A stretch of DNA of 64,000 nt from contig NZ_CP160403.1 in the NCBI RefSeq assembly GCF_040782645.1, forward strand, positions 2,790,001 to 2,854,000. The letters run 5' to 3'. This stretch comes from Streptomyces sp. HUAS ZL42 (GTDB lineage: Bacteria; Actinomycetota; Actinomycetes; Streptomycetales; Streptomycetaceae). The notes under the pieces are model-generated. The model saw nothing but the letters and a program-made list of their open reading frames with translations. It had not been told where the DNA came from and did not search any database. This document shows, piece by piece, positions 53,314 through 62,366 of the stretch. The position numbers were made by a program, and so were the translations under genes. Every line of letters starts with the position of its first letter. Position 1 is the stretch's first letter.

Positions 53314-53487
53314 ATGGACGCATTCACCGCAGGACTTCTGCAGCGCATAAAGGCGACCGAGTCCGACCTGACGCGGGCTCGTGACGAGGGCGACGACTTC
53401 CTCGTCGAGGTGGAGCAGGGCGAGCTCGACGACCTGCGCCGCCTCGCCGCCGAACACGGTGTGGAAGTCGGCGTGTCCGGCGTCTGA
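53314..53487 (+). CDS. Conserved small protein, 57 residues
   Basis: An acidic, helical small protein: FTAGLLQRIKATESDLTRAR then a Glu/Asp-rich segment. ATG 53314 follows GAGGGGGC. It is divergent from cutRS, ends in a strong terminator, and has third-codon positions typical of the genome, so it is probably real. No family name. Its location next to cutR may indicate it is controlled by CutR. Confidence 0.75.
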   Translation: MDAFTAGLLQRIKATESDLTRARDEGDDFLVEVEQGELDDLRRLAAEHGVEVGVSGV

Positions 53488-53507
53488 TCCAGCTCGCACG
53501 CACCGCA

Positions 53508-53547
53508 GCGGAGCCCCGGCGAATCCAGCGCCGGGGCTCCGCTTTTT
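53508..53547 (+). terminator. Intrinsic terminator after the small protein gene
   Basis: A perfect 14-bp stem, GCGGAGCCCCGGCG (53508-53521) and CGCCGGGGCTCCGC (53529-53542), followed by TTTTT. Confidence 0.93.
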
Positions 53548-53865
53548 GCTCTTTCGCCTACGGGGCGCTCTCAGCCGGTGTCGAGAGCCCGACCGTGCTC
53601 AGCCCCTCGGGCCTCCGCGCTCCCCCACTCTCGGCTTCGCTCGAGCCGGGGGGACCCCCATGGGCTCTCGACACCGGCGCGGCGCTTCGGCTCTCTCGGG
53701 GCCGGCGCATGGGGACGGTGAGCCTCGGTGGGCCCTTGCCGGGGAGGAGGCTCCCGTACGGCGTTCCCGGCGGCCGGGACCTGCAGGTGGCCGTCCGCCC
53801 AGCCGTCAGTAGTGTGCTTTCCCGCCCGAAGGCCGCCCGGAGCCCTCCGCCCTCCCGCACTCCCC
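53548..53865. other. Gene-free gap containing a dispersed repeat
   Basis: 318 bp with no gene. It contains the 41-bp repeat and flanking inverted sequences: TCGAGAGCCC (53581-53590) and GGGCTCTCGA (53662-53671) are exact inverted copies flanking the repeat, so the whole block can fold into a large hairpin. Confidence 0.55.
53620..53660 (+). repeat. Second copy of the dispersed 41-bp repeat
   Basis: 36 of 41 positions match the copy inside pnkp (8977-9017), in the same plus-strand orientation. Here it is intergenic and flanked by the 10-base inverted pair TCGAGAGCCC/GGGCTCTCGA. Confidence 0.75.
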
Positions 53866-54681
53866 TCAGTCGTGCCAGGCCCCGAAGTCCTCCAGAAGGC
53901 GCTGCAGGGGCTCGAAGACGCCGGGCGTCGCTGCGACCGTCAGGTCGCGTGACGGGCGCTCTCCGGGGCGACCGCCGGTCAGCGCGCCCGCCTCCCGGGC
54001 GATCAGATCACCCGCGGCCAGGTCCCATGCGTGCAGACCGCGCTCGTAGTAGCCGTCGAGGCGGCCCGCGGCGACGTCGCAGAGGTCGACCGCGGCCGAG
54101 CCGCCGCGCCGGATGTCGCGCAGGAGCGGGATCAGCTGCTGGGCGACATCCGCCTGGTGGGCGCGGACCTCGGCGACGTAGTTGAAGCCGGTCGACACCA
54201 GGGCCTGGTCCAGCGGCGGCGCCGGCCGGCAGGTCAGCCTGCGCTCGCCCTCCCAGGCTCCGGTGGCCCAGGCTCCGCCGCCGCGGACCGCGTGGAAGGT
54301 CTCGCCGCGCATCGGGGCGAAGACCACGCCCACGACCGTGTCGCCGTTCTGCTCGGCGGCGACGGAGACAGCCCAAGTGGGCAGTCCGTACAGGTAGTTG
54401 ACGGTGCCGTCGAGCGGGTCGATCACCCAGCGGATGCCGCTCGTGCCCGCCGTGGAGGCCCCCTCCTCGCCGAGGAAGCCGTCGTCGGGGCGGTGGTCGG
54501 AGATCAGGCCGGTGATCAGCTTCTCCGCCGCGATGTCCATCTCGGTGACCACGTCGATGGGGCTCGACTTGGTGGCGGCCACCGCGAGATCGGCCGGGCG
54601 GCCGTCCCGCAGGAGCTCGCCGGCTCGCAGGGCGGCCTCGTGGGCGAGCTTGAGCAGGTCCGTGTGCAGGGGGTCGATCAC
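53866..54681 (-). CDS. Inositol monophosphatase-family phosphatase
   Basis: 271 residues. Metal-binding motifs of the family are present: EEGASTAG (motif with Glu), WVIDPLDGTVNYLYGLP (the DPxDGTxN motif near residue 85), and GLHAWDLAAGDLIAREAG (WDxAAG near 220). Substrates may be inositol phosphate, NADP(H), fructose bisphosphate or sulfur nucleotide. GTG 54681 follows GAGGAAT and is 8 bases after the ferrochelatase stop, so the two form an operon. Confidence 0.92.
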   Translation of the reverse strand: MIDPLHTDLLKLAHEAALRAGELLRDGRPADLAVAATKSSPIDVVTEMDIAAEKLITGLISDHRPDDGFLGEEGASTAGTSGIRWVIDPLDGTVNYLYGLPTWAVSVAAEQNGDTVVGVVFAPMRGETFHAVRGGGAWATGAWEGERRLTCRPAPPLDQALVSTGFNYVAEVRAHQADVAQQLIPLLRDIRRGGSAAVDLCDVAAGRLDGYYERGLHAWDLAAGDLIAREAGALTGGRPGERPSRDLTVAATPGVFEPLQRLLEDFGAWHD

Positions 54682-54689
54682 GGGATTCC

Positions 54690-55817
54690 TCACGCGTAGG
54701 GGCTGTCGGCGCCCGCGGCGGCGGGCCGGGGTGCGCGGGACGGGCAGCAGCCGACCGGGCAGAGGTCGTGACTCGCGCCCAGGGCGCCCAGCGCACAGGG
54801 CGCGACCTCCCGTCCGCTCTCGGCCGCGGCTCGTTCGAGGACCAGTTCGCGGATCGCGGCGGCGAACCGCGGGTCGGCGCCCACGGTGGCGGAGCGGCGC
54901 ACGGGCAGGCCCAGCTCCTCGGCCTTGGCCCTGGCCTCGGTGTCGAGGTCGTAGAGGACCTCCATGTGGTCGGAGACGAAGCCGATGGGGGCCATCACGA
55001 CGGCCGGGACTCCGGCGGCGTGCCGCTCCTCCAGGTGGTCGCAGATGTCGGGCTCCAGCCACGGGATGTGCGGGGCGCCGGAGCGGGACTGGTAGACGAG
55101 CTGCCAGGGGCGGTCGACTCCGGTGCGCTCGCGGACGGCGTCGGCGATCAGCTGCGCGACGTCCAGGTGCTGTCTGACGTACGCCCCGCCGTCGCCGTGG
55201 TCCTCGACGGGACCGGAGCTGTCGGCCGCGGAGATCGGGACGGAGTGGGTCGTGAACGCGAGGTGTGCGCCGTCCCGGACGTTCTCGGGGAGGTCGGCGA
55301 GGGACTCGAGCACCCCGTCGATCATGGGCTCGAGGAAGCCGGGGTGGTTGAAGTAGTGCCGCAGCTTGTCGATCTTCGGCAGCTCGAGACCTTCGGCCTG
55401 CAGCGTCGCGAGCGAGTCGGCGAGGTTCTCGCGGTACTGGCGGCAGCCCGAGTAGGAGGCGTAGGCGCTGGTGGCGAGGACGAGGAAGCGGCGGCGGCCG
55501 TCGGTGACCATCTCGCGCAGGACGTCGGTCAGGTACGGCGCCCAGTTGCGGTTGCCCCAGTAGACCGGCAGATCCAGGCCGTGGTCGGCGAAGTCCTTGC
55601 GGAGGGCGTCCAGCAGGGCGCGGTTCTGGTCGTTGATGGGGCTGACACCGCCGAACAGGAAGTAGTGCTGTCCGACTTCCTTCAGCCGTTCCTTGGGGAT
55701 GCCGCGCCCTCGCGTCACGTTCTCCAGGAACGGGACCACGTCGTCCGGGCCTTCCGGGCCGCCGAAGGAGAGCAGGAGCAGGGCGTCGTAGGGGGTGGCA
55801 TCGAGCGCGTCTGGCAT
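54690..55817 (-). CDS. hemH: Ferrochelatase (coproporphyrin type, actinobacterial)
   Basis: 375 residues. It inserts Fe(II) into coproporphyrin III (or protoporphyrin IX) in haem synthesis. Visible are [33 protein letters not shown] (the Tyr next to the porphyrin), the catalytic [12 protein letters not shown], and [10 protein letters not shown]. The C-terminus has a cysteine cluster CALGA then [11 protein letters not shown], the ligands of the 2Fe-2S cluster typical of actinobacterial enzymes. ATG 55817 follows AGGATCGAG. Actinobacteria use the coproporphyrin route, so cpfC may be the better symbol. Confidence 0.95.
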   Translation of the reverse strand: MPDALDATPYDALLLLSFGGPEGPDDVVPFLENVTRGRGIPKERLKEVGQHYFLFGGVSPINDQNRALLDALRKDFADHGLDLPVYWGNRNWAPYLTDVLREMVTDGRRRFLVLATSAYASYSGCRQYRENLADSLATLQAEGLELPKIDKLRHYFNHPGFLEPMIDGVLESLADLPENVRDGAHLAFTTHSVPISAADSSGPVEDHGDGGAYVRQHLDVAQLIADAVRERTGVDRPWQLVYQSRSGAPHIPWLEPDICDHLEERHAAGVPAVVMAPIGFVSDHMEVLYDLDTEARAKAEELGLPVRRSATVGADPRFAAAIRELVLERAAAESGREVAPCALGALGASHDLCPVGCCPSRAPRPAAAGADSPYA

Positions 55818-55983
55818 GACTCGATCCTGCCACTCCGTACTGACAGCCGGGAAACGGCGGGGTGACGTCGTGGGGTCCGGCATCGCCCCACAGGTGCATT
55901 TAGGGTGACCTAACTCGTAAGCTGTATCAGCTGTATTCGCGCCTTACTGAGCCACCCCGCTTCCCGTCCGACCGGAGACCCCC

Positions 55984-57222
55984 GTGCCGAGCCCCTACCG
56001 CGCCCTGTTCGCCGCCCCCGGCTCCAAGGGCTTCTCCGCCGCGGGGTTCCTCGGCCGGATGCCGTTGTCGATGATGGGCATCGGCGTGGTCACGATGATT
56101 TCCCAGCTGACCGGACGCTATGGGCTCGCGGGCGCACTCTCGGCGACCATCGCACTGGCCGCCGCGGTGGTCGGACCACAGATCTCCCGGCTGGTGGACC
56201 AGCACGGGCAGCGCAGGGTGCTGCGGCCGGCGACGCTCGTCGCGCTGTCCGCGGCGGCCGGGCTGCTGCTCGCCGCGCACTTCGGCTGGCCGGACTGGGT
56301 GCTGTACGTGTGCGCCGCCGGCATCGGTTCCGTCCCGAGCCTCGGCGCGATGATCCGCGCGCGCTGGGCCGCCCTGTACCGGGGGACCCCGCAGCTGCAC
56401 ACCGCGTACTCATTCGAGTCGGTCGTGGACGAGGTCTGCTTCATCTTCGGGCCGATCATCTCCATCGGCCTGTCGACGGCCTGGTTCCCGGAGGCGGGGC
56501 CGCTGCTGGCCGCCTGCTTCCTGGCCGTCGGCGTCTTCTGGCTGACCGCCCAGCGGGCCACCGAGCCGGAGCCGCACCCGCGCGAGCACCGGGGCGGGGG
56601 CAGTGCGCTGCGCTCGCCGGGGCTGCAGGTTCTGGTGGCCACGTTCGTGGCGACCGGAGCAATCTTCGGGGCGGTCGACGTGGTCACCGTCGCCTTCGCC
56701 GACGAGCGCGGCCACAAGGGCGCCGCCAGTGTCGTCCTGGCGCTGTACGCGGCGGGCTCCTGCGTGGCAGGCGTCGTGTTCGGGCTGATGCACTTCAAGG
56801 GGGCACCCGAACGTCGCTGGCTGCTGGGCGTCTTCATGATGGCCGTGAGTATGATCCCCCTCCTACTGGTCGGAAACTTGCCGTTTCTGGCCGTGGCGCT
56901 GTTCGTTGCGGGCCTGTTCATCGCACCCACGATGATCACCACGATGTCCCTCATCGAAGAGCACGTACCACGCGCACAATTGACCGAGGGCATGACCTGG
57001 GTGAGCACCGGGCTCGCGGTCGGCGTTGCGCTCGGCTCCTCCATGGCCGGCTGGGTGATCGACGCGGCCGGCGCGAGGACCGGGTACGGGGTTCCGGCGG
57101 TGTCCGGAGCCGTCGCGGTCGCGGTCGGTTTCCTCGGGTACCGCCGGCTCAGCAGGCCGGTTCCGCGTCGGGGAGGCACCCTTGAGCAGCACAACGAGCG
57201 GGAAGAACGGCACGTGGCGTAA
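55984..57222 (+). CDS. MFS transporter
   Basis: 412 residues, twelve predicted helices, of the major facilitator superfamily (drug:H+ antiporter-like set). The N-terminus PSPYRALFAAPGSKGFSAAG and loop motif RLVDQHGQRRVLRP (motif A-like) are recognisable. The final 41 nucleotides overlap the next gene's coding region. GTG 55984 follows GGAGACC. The substrate is unknown; the overlap with a sugar-lactone oxidase gene suggests a shared metabolite. Confidence 0.88.
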   Translation: MPSPYRALFAAPGSKGFSAAGFLGRMPLSMMGIGVVTMISQLTGRYGLAGALSATIALAAAVVGPQISRLVDQHGQRRVLRPATLVALSAAAGLLLAAHFGWPDWVLYVCAAGIGSVPSLGAMIRARWAALYRGTPQLHTAYSFESVVDEVCFIFGPIISIGLSTAWFPEAGPLLAACFLAVGVFWLTAQRATEPEPHPREHRGGGSALRSPGLQVLVATFVATGAIFGAVDVVTVAFADERGHKGAASVVLALYAAGSCVAGVVFGLMHFKGAPERRWLLGVFMMAVSMIPLLLVGNLPFLAVALFVAGLFIAPTMITTMSLIEEHVPRAQLTEGMTWVSTGLAVGVALGSSMAGWVIDAAGARTGYGVPAVSGAVAVAVGFLGYRRLSRPVPRRGGTLEQHNEREERHVA

Positions 57223-58501
57223 CTGGGCCGGCAACGTCGCCACGCGCCCCGCGCGGGAGGTCACGCCCGCCTCCGTCGAGGAACTGGTCGCGGCCGTGCG
57301 GCAGGCCGCCGAGGACGGGCTGAAGGTGAAGGCGGTCGGTTCCGGCCACTCCTTCACGTCGATCGCCACCACCGACGGCGTGTTGATCCGCCCTCAACTG
57401 TTGACCGGGATCCGCCACATTGACCGCGAGGCCGGGACCGTCACGGTCGAGGCGGGTACTCCGCTCAAGAGACTCAACATGGCCCTCGCGCGCGAGGGTC
57501 TGTCGCTCACGAACATGGGCGACATCATGGTGCAGACGGTCTCCGGAGCCACCAGCACGGGCACGCACGGCACCGGCCGTGAGTCGGGCTCGATAGCCGC
57601 GCAGATCAGGGCCCTGGAACTGGTGACGGCCGACGGCACGGTGCTGACCTGCTCCGAAAAGGAGAACCCGGAGGTCTTCGCCGCCGCCCGCATCGGCCTG
57701 GGTGCGCTGGGCATCGTCACCGCGATCACCTTCGCCGTGGAGCCGATCTTCCTGCTCACCGCCCGCGAGGAGCCGATGCCGTTCGAGAAGGTTCTCGCCG
57801 AGTTCGACGAACTCTGGTCCGAGAACGAGCACTTCGAGTTCTACTGGTTCCCGCACACCGGCAACACCAACACCAAGCGCAACAACCGCAGCGCGGGCCC
57901 GGAGAAGCCGGTGGGGCAGCTGGCGGGCTGGTTCGAGGACGAGTTCCTCTCCAACGGCGTCTTCCAGGTGGCCCAGTGGGTCGGCCGAGCGGCGCCCGGC
58001 ACGATCCCGGCGATCGCCCGGATCTCCAGCAAGGCCCTGTCCGCGCGCACCTACACCGACATTCCCTACAAGGTCTTCACTTCCCCGCGCCGGGTGCGTT
58101 TCGTGGAGATGGAGTACGCGGTGCCGCGCGAGGCCGTGGCCGGGGTGCTGCGCGAACTGAAGGCGATGGTCGACCGCTCCGCCCTCAGGGTCAGCTTCCC
58201 GGTGGAGGTGCGCACCGCCCCTGCCGACGACATCACCCTCTCCACGGCGTCCGGCCGCGACAGCGCCTACATCGCCGTACACATGGTCAAGGGGACGCCC
58301 TATCAGGCGTATTTCACCGCCGCCGAACGCATCTTCACCGCCCACGAGGGCCGGCCGCACTGGGGCAAGGTGCACACGCGCGACGCGGAGTACTTCGCCG
58401 GGGTCTATCCGCGCTTCGGCGAGTTCACCGCGCTTCGGGACCGGCTTGATCCGGATCGGCGGTTCCAGAACGACTACTTGCGGAGGGTTCTGGGGGCGTA
58501 G
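57182..58501 (+). CDS. D-arabinono-1,4-lactone oxidase-like FAD oxidase
   Basis: 439 residues. Residues about 25-190 form the PCMH FAD-binding domain (VGSGHSFTSIATTDGVLI, then GATSTGTHGTG, whose His commonly carries covalent FAD in this family) and 190-437 an ALO domain (FPVEVRTAPADDIT, HWGKVHT). It oxidises sugar lactones or alditols to ascorbate-like products and hydrogen peroxide. It starts with TTG at 57182 behind GGGGAGG and overlaps the MFS gene by 41 bp, so expression is coupled to the transporter. Confidence 0.9.
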   Translation: MSSTTSGKNGTWRNWAGNVATRPAREVTPASVEELVAAVRQAAEDGLKVKAVGSGHSFTSIATTDGVLIRPQLLTGIRHIDREAGTVTVEAGTPLKRLNMALAREGLSLTNMGDIMVQTVSGATSTGTHGTGRESGSIAAQIRALELVTADGTVLTCSEKENPEVFAAARIGLGALGIVTAITFAVEPIFLLTAREEPMPFEKVLAEFDELWSENEHFEFYWFPHTGNTNTKRNNRSAGPEKPVGQLAGWFEDEFLSNGVFQVAQWVGRAAPGTIPAIARISSKALSARTYTDIPYKVFTSPRRVRFVEMEYAVPREAVAGVLRELKAMVDRSALRVSFPVEVRTAPADDITLSTASGRDSAYIAVHMVKGTPYQAYFTAAERIFTAHEGRPHWGKVHTRDAEYFAGVYPRFGEFTALRDRLDPDRRFQNDYLRRVLGA

Positions 58502-59062
58502 CCGACTCTGCGTGCGCCCGGTGAACCCATCGGGCGCCGGGGGGCGTTACGAATCTTCTCGCCCGTGCGCTTGAAGAAGTGCCGGCACACCGAACCGCCA
58601 CGCGGCACGCAGTCCGAGGCCTTGCGCGAGAAGGGGACACGAGAAGGGGACGTACGGACGGAACCTTGGTTCCATTTCCGGCGATTGCGTGAAGTGCGCC
58701 ACTTCCAAGATCGGAAATCCCGCGACGGACGGCCAAGTCCCACCCCTTGCGAGAAGTTGAGCGGCGTGCCAATCCACGCACGTGGCCCAAATGGAGTACT
58801 GTTGCGAGCCCTGGGCCAGGTCTCCCGCCAGGGTGTCCTGGGCCTTGCTGGACCGCCGGGAGGGGGCTAGTTGCACAGGGTGACGGAGTTGGTCACTTAG
58901 CGTTGCGAATAGGTAACCGTGCCATAACGGCGATCCAGGGCCCGTGCCCGACACGCCGGGCAACTCGGCAAGGTTGTGGCAGGCTGCACCCGGGCAGGCC
59001 ACACTCGACTAGCGGAAGCAGCGACGCACGTGACGTCGGCAGGCACCACCCGGGAGGTCCCC
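58502..59062. other. 561-bp noncoding region before sepH
   Basis: No gene accepted. Two open frames (58565-58870 on plus, 58547-59002 on minus) cover much of it, but neither has the codon bias of neighbours and neither matches a family known to me. From about 58650 to 58720 it is AT-richer. A small hairpin region with CCAGG/CCTGG repeats lies at 58808-58850. It probably holds the sepH promoter and leader. Confidence 0.5.
58880..58896. promoter_or_regulatory. Inverted repeat GTGAC-N7-GTCAC upstream of sepH
   Basis: Perfect 5-base arms at 58880-58884 and 58892-58896, about 170 bp before the sepH start. GTGAC/GTCAC arms are similar to Crp-type sites of Streptomyces but the spacing is not diagnostic. 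Confidence 0.4.
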
Positions 59063-60100
59063 ATGCCCGAACTGCGTGTCGTGGCCGTCTCCAATGACGG
59101 CACACGGCTGGTGCTGAAGGCTGCGGACAGCACGGAGTACACGCTTCCGATTGACGAACGGCTCCGCGCCGCCGTGCGCGGCGACCGTCCCCGCCTCGGC
59201 CAGATCGAGATCGAGGTGGAGAGCCATCTCCGCCCCCGAGACATCCAGGCGCGGATACGCGCGGGTGCGACCGCGGAAGAGGTCGCCCAGATGGCCGGCA
59301 TCCCCGTCGACCGCGTACGGCGCTTCGAGGGCCCGGTCCTGGCCGAGCGCGCCTTCATGGCCGAGCGGGCCCGCAAGACTCCCGTCCGCAGGCCCGGCGA
59401 GAACGCCGCCGGGCCGCAGCTCGGCGAGGCCGTCCAGGAGCGTCTGCTGCTGCGCGGCGCCGAGAAGGACACCGTGCAGTGGGACTCCTGGCGCCGCGAC
59501 GACGGCACCTGGGAAGTCCTCCTGGTCTACCGGGTCGCGGGTGAGCCGCACTCGGCGAGCTGGACGTACGACCCGCCGCGGCGGCTCGTCCAGGCCGTGG
59601 ACGACGAGGCGCGCTCGCTGATCGGCGAGTCCGACGACCTCGCCGCGCCGGAGCCCAGCTTTCCGTTCGTGCCGCGTATCGCCCGGCTGCCCCGCGACCG
59701 CCCGCTGGACCGTTCCACCGAGCGGGAACGGCCGAGTCTGCCGTCGCAGGCGTCCGAGCCGCCCGAGGAGACCACGTCCGAGCGGGACTCGCTGACCAGC
59801 CTGCTGGAGGCGGTGCCGAGCTTCCGGGGCGACCTGGTGGTTCCGGAGCGCCCGGCGGAGGCCCCCTCGGAGGAGCCCCCCGCCGAACCCGAGGCGGAGG
59901 AACCCCCGGCGCCCGCGGCATCCGCCGGCTCCGCCTACGCGGACGTCCTCATGCCGCGTTCCGTCGGCAGCCACCGCGACCGGCTCGTCGGCGCGACCGA
60001 CCGCCAGGCCGAGGCGGACGGCGTCCGCCCGGGCCGCAGAGCGGCGGTGCCGAGCTGGGACGAGATCGTGTTCGGGACGCGGCGGAAGAAGCAGGAGTAG
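59063..60100 (+). CDS. sepH: Cell-division protein SepH
   Basis: 345 residues. The N-terminal DUF3071 domain (about 1-165) begins PELRVVAVSNDGTRLVLKAA and includes a helix-turn-helix-like RPRDIQARIRAGATAEEVAQ; SepH binds FtsZ and stimulates its assembly in actinobacterial septation. The C-terminal half is a Pro/Glu-rich disordered linker ending in a conserved basic-acidic SWDEIVFGTRRKKQ tail. ATG 59063 follows GGGAGGT. Monogenic, with a bidirectional terminator after it. Confidence 0.93.
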   Translation: MPELRVVAVSNDGTRLVLKAADSTEYTLPIDERLRAAVRGDRPRLGQIEIEVESHLRPRDIQARIRAGATAEEVAQMAGIPVDRVRRFEGPVLAERAFMAERARKTPVRRPGENAAGPQLGEAVQERLLLRGAEKDTVQWDSWRRDDGTWEVLLVYRVAGEPHSASWTYDPPRRLVQAVDDEARSLIGESDDLAAPEPSFPFVPRIARLPRDRPLDRSTERERPSLPSQASEPPEETTSERDSLTSLLEAVPSFRGDLVVPERPAEAPSEEPPAEPEAEEPPAPAASAGSAYADVLMPRSVGSHRDRLVGATDRQAEADGVRPGRRAAVPSWDEIVFGTRRKKQE

Positions 60101-60114
60101 TCGGTCGTACGCGG

Positions 60115-60147
60115 ATGAGGGCCACGCTGATCGAGCGTGGCCCTCAT
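60115..60147. terminator. Bidirectional terminator between sepH and the rhodanese gene
   Basis: A perfect 14-bp stem ATGAGGGCCACGCT (60115-60128) and AGCGTGGCCCTCAT (60134-60147), with loop GATCG, lies between two convergent genes. Confidence 0.85.
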
Positions 60148-60194
60148 CGTCGTACCTGCCCTGTCGCTGCCGCGGAAGCGCCAATGAGGAACCG

Positions 60195-61046
60195 CTACTG
60201 AGGATCCGCCCCCACCGCGACCGGCCGCGACGGATCCGACGACCACTCCGACCACGACCCCACGTACAGCGCCGCCGGAATCCCCGCCACCGCCAGTGCC
60301 AGCACCTCGTGGGCCCCCGAGACGCCCGAACCGCAGTAGACACCGACCTCGGTGCCGTCGGACGCCCCCAGCGTCTTGAAGCGCGCCCTCAGCTCCTCCG
60401 CGGGCAGGAAACGGCCGTCCGCCGCCACGTTCTCGGTCGTCGGCGCCGAGACCGCTCCCGGAATGTGCCCGCCGACCCGGTCGATCGGCTCGACCTCCCC
60501 GCGGTAGCGCTCCCCCGCGCGCGCGTCGAACAGGACCCCGGAGCGGGCCAGCGAGGCCGCCCCGTCCGCGTCGAGGAGCCCCACAGCGCCCGGCACCGGC
60601 TCGAAGTCGCCCTCCACAGGCTCGGGAACGTCCGGCGACAGCTCCCCCTCCCACGCCGGCAACCCGCCGTCCAGCACCCGCACGTCCGGGTGACCCGTCC
60701 AGCGCAGCATCCACCACGCCCGGGCCGCCGCCCAGCCCTGCCCGCCGTCGTACACGACCACCGACGCCCCCGAGGACACGCCCGCCCGGCGCATCGCCGC
60801 CCCGAACTCCGCCACGTCGGGCAGCGGATGACGGCCGTGGTCGCCGGGTGCGCCGGCCAGTTCGCAGTCCAGGTCGACGTAGACCGCACCGGGAATGTGC
60901 CCGGCCTCATACGCGGCCCGGCCGTCGAAGGGCGGCTCCCCGGCCGCCTTCGCGACGCTGAGCTGCCAGCGGACGTCGAGAAGTACTGGCGGATTCTGCC
61001 CTGCCAGGTCGCTCGCGAGTTCGGATGCGGAGATGATGGCGTTCAT
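60195..61046 (-). CDS. Two-domain rhodanese-like sulfurtransferase
   Basis: 283 residues with tandem rhodanese domains. The N-terminal one is inactive (GHIPGAVYVDLDCELAG region, no Cys loop); the C-terminal one has the active-site loop VYCGSGVSGAHEV, CGSGVS being typical of thiosulfate/3-mercaptopyruvate sulfurtransferases. It transfers sulfane sulfur to cyanide or thiols. ATG 61046 is chosen over ATG 61055 because GAGGATGG precedes it. Monogenic; faces the VOC gene across a 260-bp gap. Confidence 0.92.
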   Translation of the reverse strand: MNAIISASELASDLAGQNPPVLLDVRWQLSVAKAAGEPPFDGRAAYEAGHIPGAVYVDLDCELAGAPGDHGRHPLPDVAEFGAAMRRAGVSSGASVVVYDGGQGWAAARAWWMLRWTGHPDVRVLDGGLPAWEGELSPDVPEPVEGDFEPVPGAVGLLDADGAASLARSGVLFDARAGERYRGEVEPIDRVGGHIPGAVSAPTTENVAADGRFLPAEELRARFKTLGASDGTEVGVYCGSGVSGAHEVLALAVAGIPAALYVGSWSEWSSDPSRPVAVGADPQ

Positions 61047-61306
61047 GGCCACCATCCTCGCGCACGGGGTGGCCGCATCGTCCTCGTCCGGCTACTCTGC
61101 TCGGCCGGGCAGGCCCGATCACGAGGCGTACGGGATCGGGCACATGCTGTACAACTGATCGACATCCATGGGCAATCGCGCGGAGACGGGAGAGAAACCG
61201 CGCATCGGGCATCCTCCGGACACGGGCCGGCCCGCGACGGCGCGCACAGGGGTCCGGGAGAGCGAAAGCGACACGGCCACCGCGAGGGGCCGAGGAGAGG
61301 GTGACG
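61047..61306. other. Divergent promoter region, rhodanese/VOC
   Basis: 260 bp without a gene. I see no distinctive operator; the last bases hold GAGGAGAGG, the ribosome site for the VOC gene. Confidence 0.4.
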
Positions 61307-62110
61307 ATGACCGAGGCACCGGGGTCGGCCGGCCCGAACGGCGAGGCGCACGCTCGGTACGCGCCCGGCACGCCCTGCTGGGTGAGCCTGATGGTGCACG
61401 GCATGGCCGCGACCCAGGACTTCTATGGTGAGCTGTTCGGCTGGGAGTTCCAGCCAGGCCCCCAGCAGCTCGGCCCCTACCTGCGGGCCCTGCTCGACGG
61501 GCGTGAGGTGGCCGGGATCGGGCAGCTGCCCCCGGACCGGCATCTTCCCATCGCCTGGACGCCCTACCTCGCCTCGGACGACGTGGACCTGACGGCCGAA
61601 ACGGTACGGCTGTGCGGCGGGACGATCGGCGTGGGCCCCCTGGACGCCGCCGACGCCGGGCGCCTCGCGATCGGCTCCGACCCCTCCGGCGCGGTCTTCG
61701 GCGTCTGGCAGGCGGCCGCCCACCTCGGTACGGGCGTCACCGGCGTGCCCGGCACACCCGCCTGGAACGAACTGCTGACCTTCGAGTCCGCGAGCGTCGC
61801 CAAGTTCTACAAGACGGTGTTCGGCTACGAGGAGGAATCCGTCGTCTCCGCCGACTTCGACTACGTGACCCTGCACATCGCCGGCCGCCCGGTCGCCGGC
61901 ATCCACGGGGTGGGCAGCGCGCTGCCCCGCGACCGGGGACCTCACTGGATGACGTACTTCGAAGTGGCCGACACGGACGAGGCATTGGCCCGTGTGGTCG
62001 ACCTGGGCGGCCACATCCTGCGACCTGCCCGGGACAGCACCCATGGCCGCGTGGCCACGGTCGCCGATCCCGAGGGGGCACGGTTCTCCCTGATCCAGAG
62101 CCCGCGTTGA
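61307..62110 (+). CDS. VOC-family (glyoxalase/bleomycin-resistance fold) protein
   Basis: 267 residues with two VOC modules (about 20-125 and 140-262): FYGELFGWEFQPGPQQLGPY and SVAKFYKTVFGYEEESVVSA each begin a module, and VATVADPEGARFSLIQ ends the second. It resembles the small hydrolase-like VOC family common in Streptomyces near regulators. ATG 61307 is preferred to the GTG at 61301 because GAGGAG is then 9 bases away. Function unknown. Confidence 0.85.
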   Translation: MTEAPGSAGPNGEAHARYAPGTPCWVSLMVHGMAATQDFYGELFGWEFQPGPQQLGPYLRALLDGREVAGIGQLPPDRHLPIAWTPYLASDDVDLTAETVRLCGGTIGVGPLDAADAGRLAIGSDPSGAVFGVWQAAAHLGTGVTGVPGTPAWNELLTFESASVAKFYKTVFGYEEESVVSADFDYVTLHIAGRPVAGIHGVGSALPRDRGPHWMTYFEVADTDEALARVVDLGGHILRPARDSTHGRVATVADPEGARFSLIQSPR

Positions 62111-62127
62111 CGCTCGCGGGTCCAGGG

Positions 62128-62248
62128 CCCGCTGGGAGCCGGGAACAGCTTGGAGCGGAAGTCGGTCGTGACGCCGAAGGCAGCCGTCCATCCCCAGGTC
62201 GTCGACCACGCGCGCGAGTTGGTCGATCTGCTCCGGCGCCAGGGCTGC
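62128..62248 (-). pseudogene. Fragment of a second thymidine kinase gene
   Basis: The minus strand encodes APEQIDQLARVVDDLGMDG, then PGSQRA after a frame change, matching the functional thymidine kinase (APGQIDQLARVVDDLGLDV, PGSQRLVEL). At DNA level the block 62131-62240 aligns with 63593-63703 with many exact runs, such as GAGTTGGTCGATCTGC and GCTTGGAGCGGAAGTCGGT. Only about a fifth of the gene is present, with a one-base frame loss, so it is a dead partial copy. Confidence 0.8.
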
Positions 62249-62366
62249 AGAGCCGGCGTCCCCTTCCAGATCCGAGATCCGACGGCTTGGCGAAACGCTC
62301 CGTAATGGCTGCTCGGTTGTTCCCCGAGGCCGGAATAGCCGTGGCTCGCCCCGTGTTGCCGCGACC

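Noticed and set aside
58547..59002. Possible gene on the minus strand (151 codons) and one at 58565-58870 on the plus strand
   Set aside because: Third-position GC is lower than in neighbours, no ribosome site, no recognised domain. Kept as an open question in the sepH gap.
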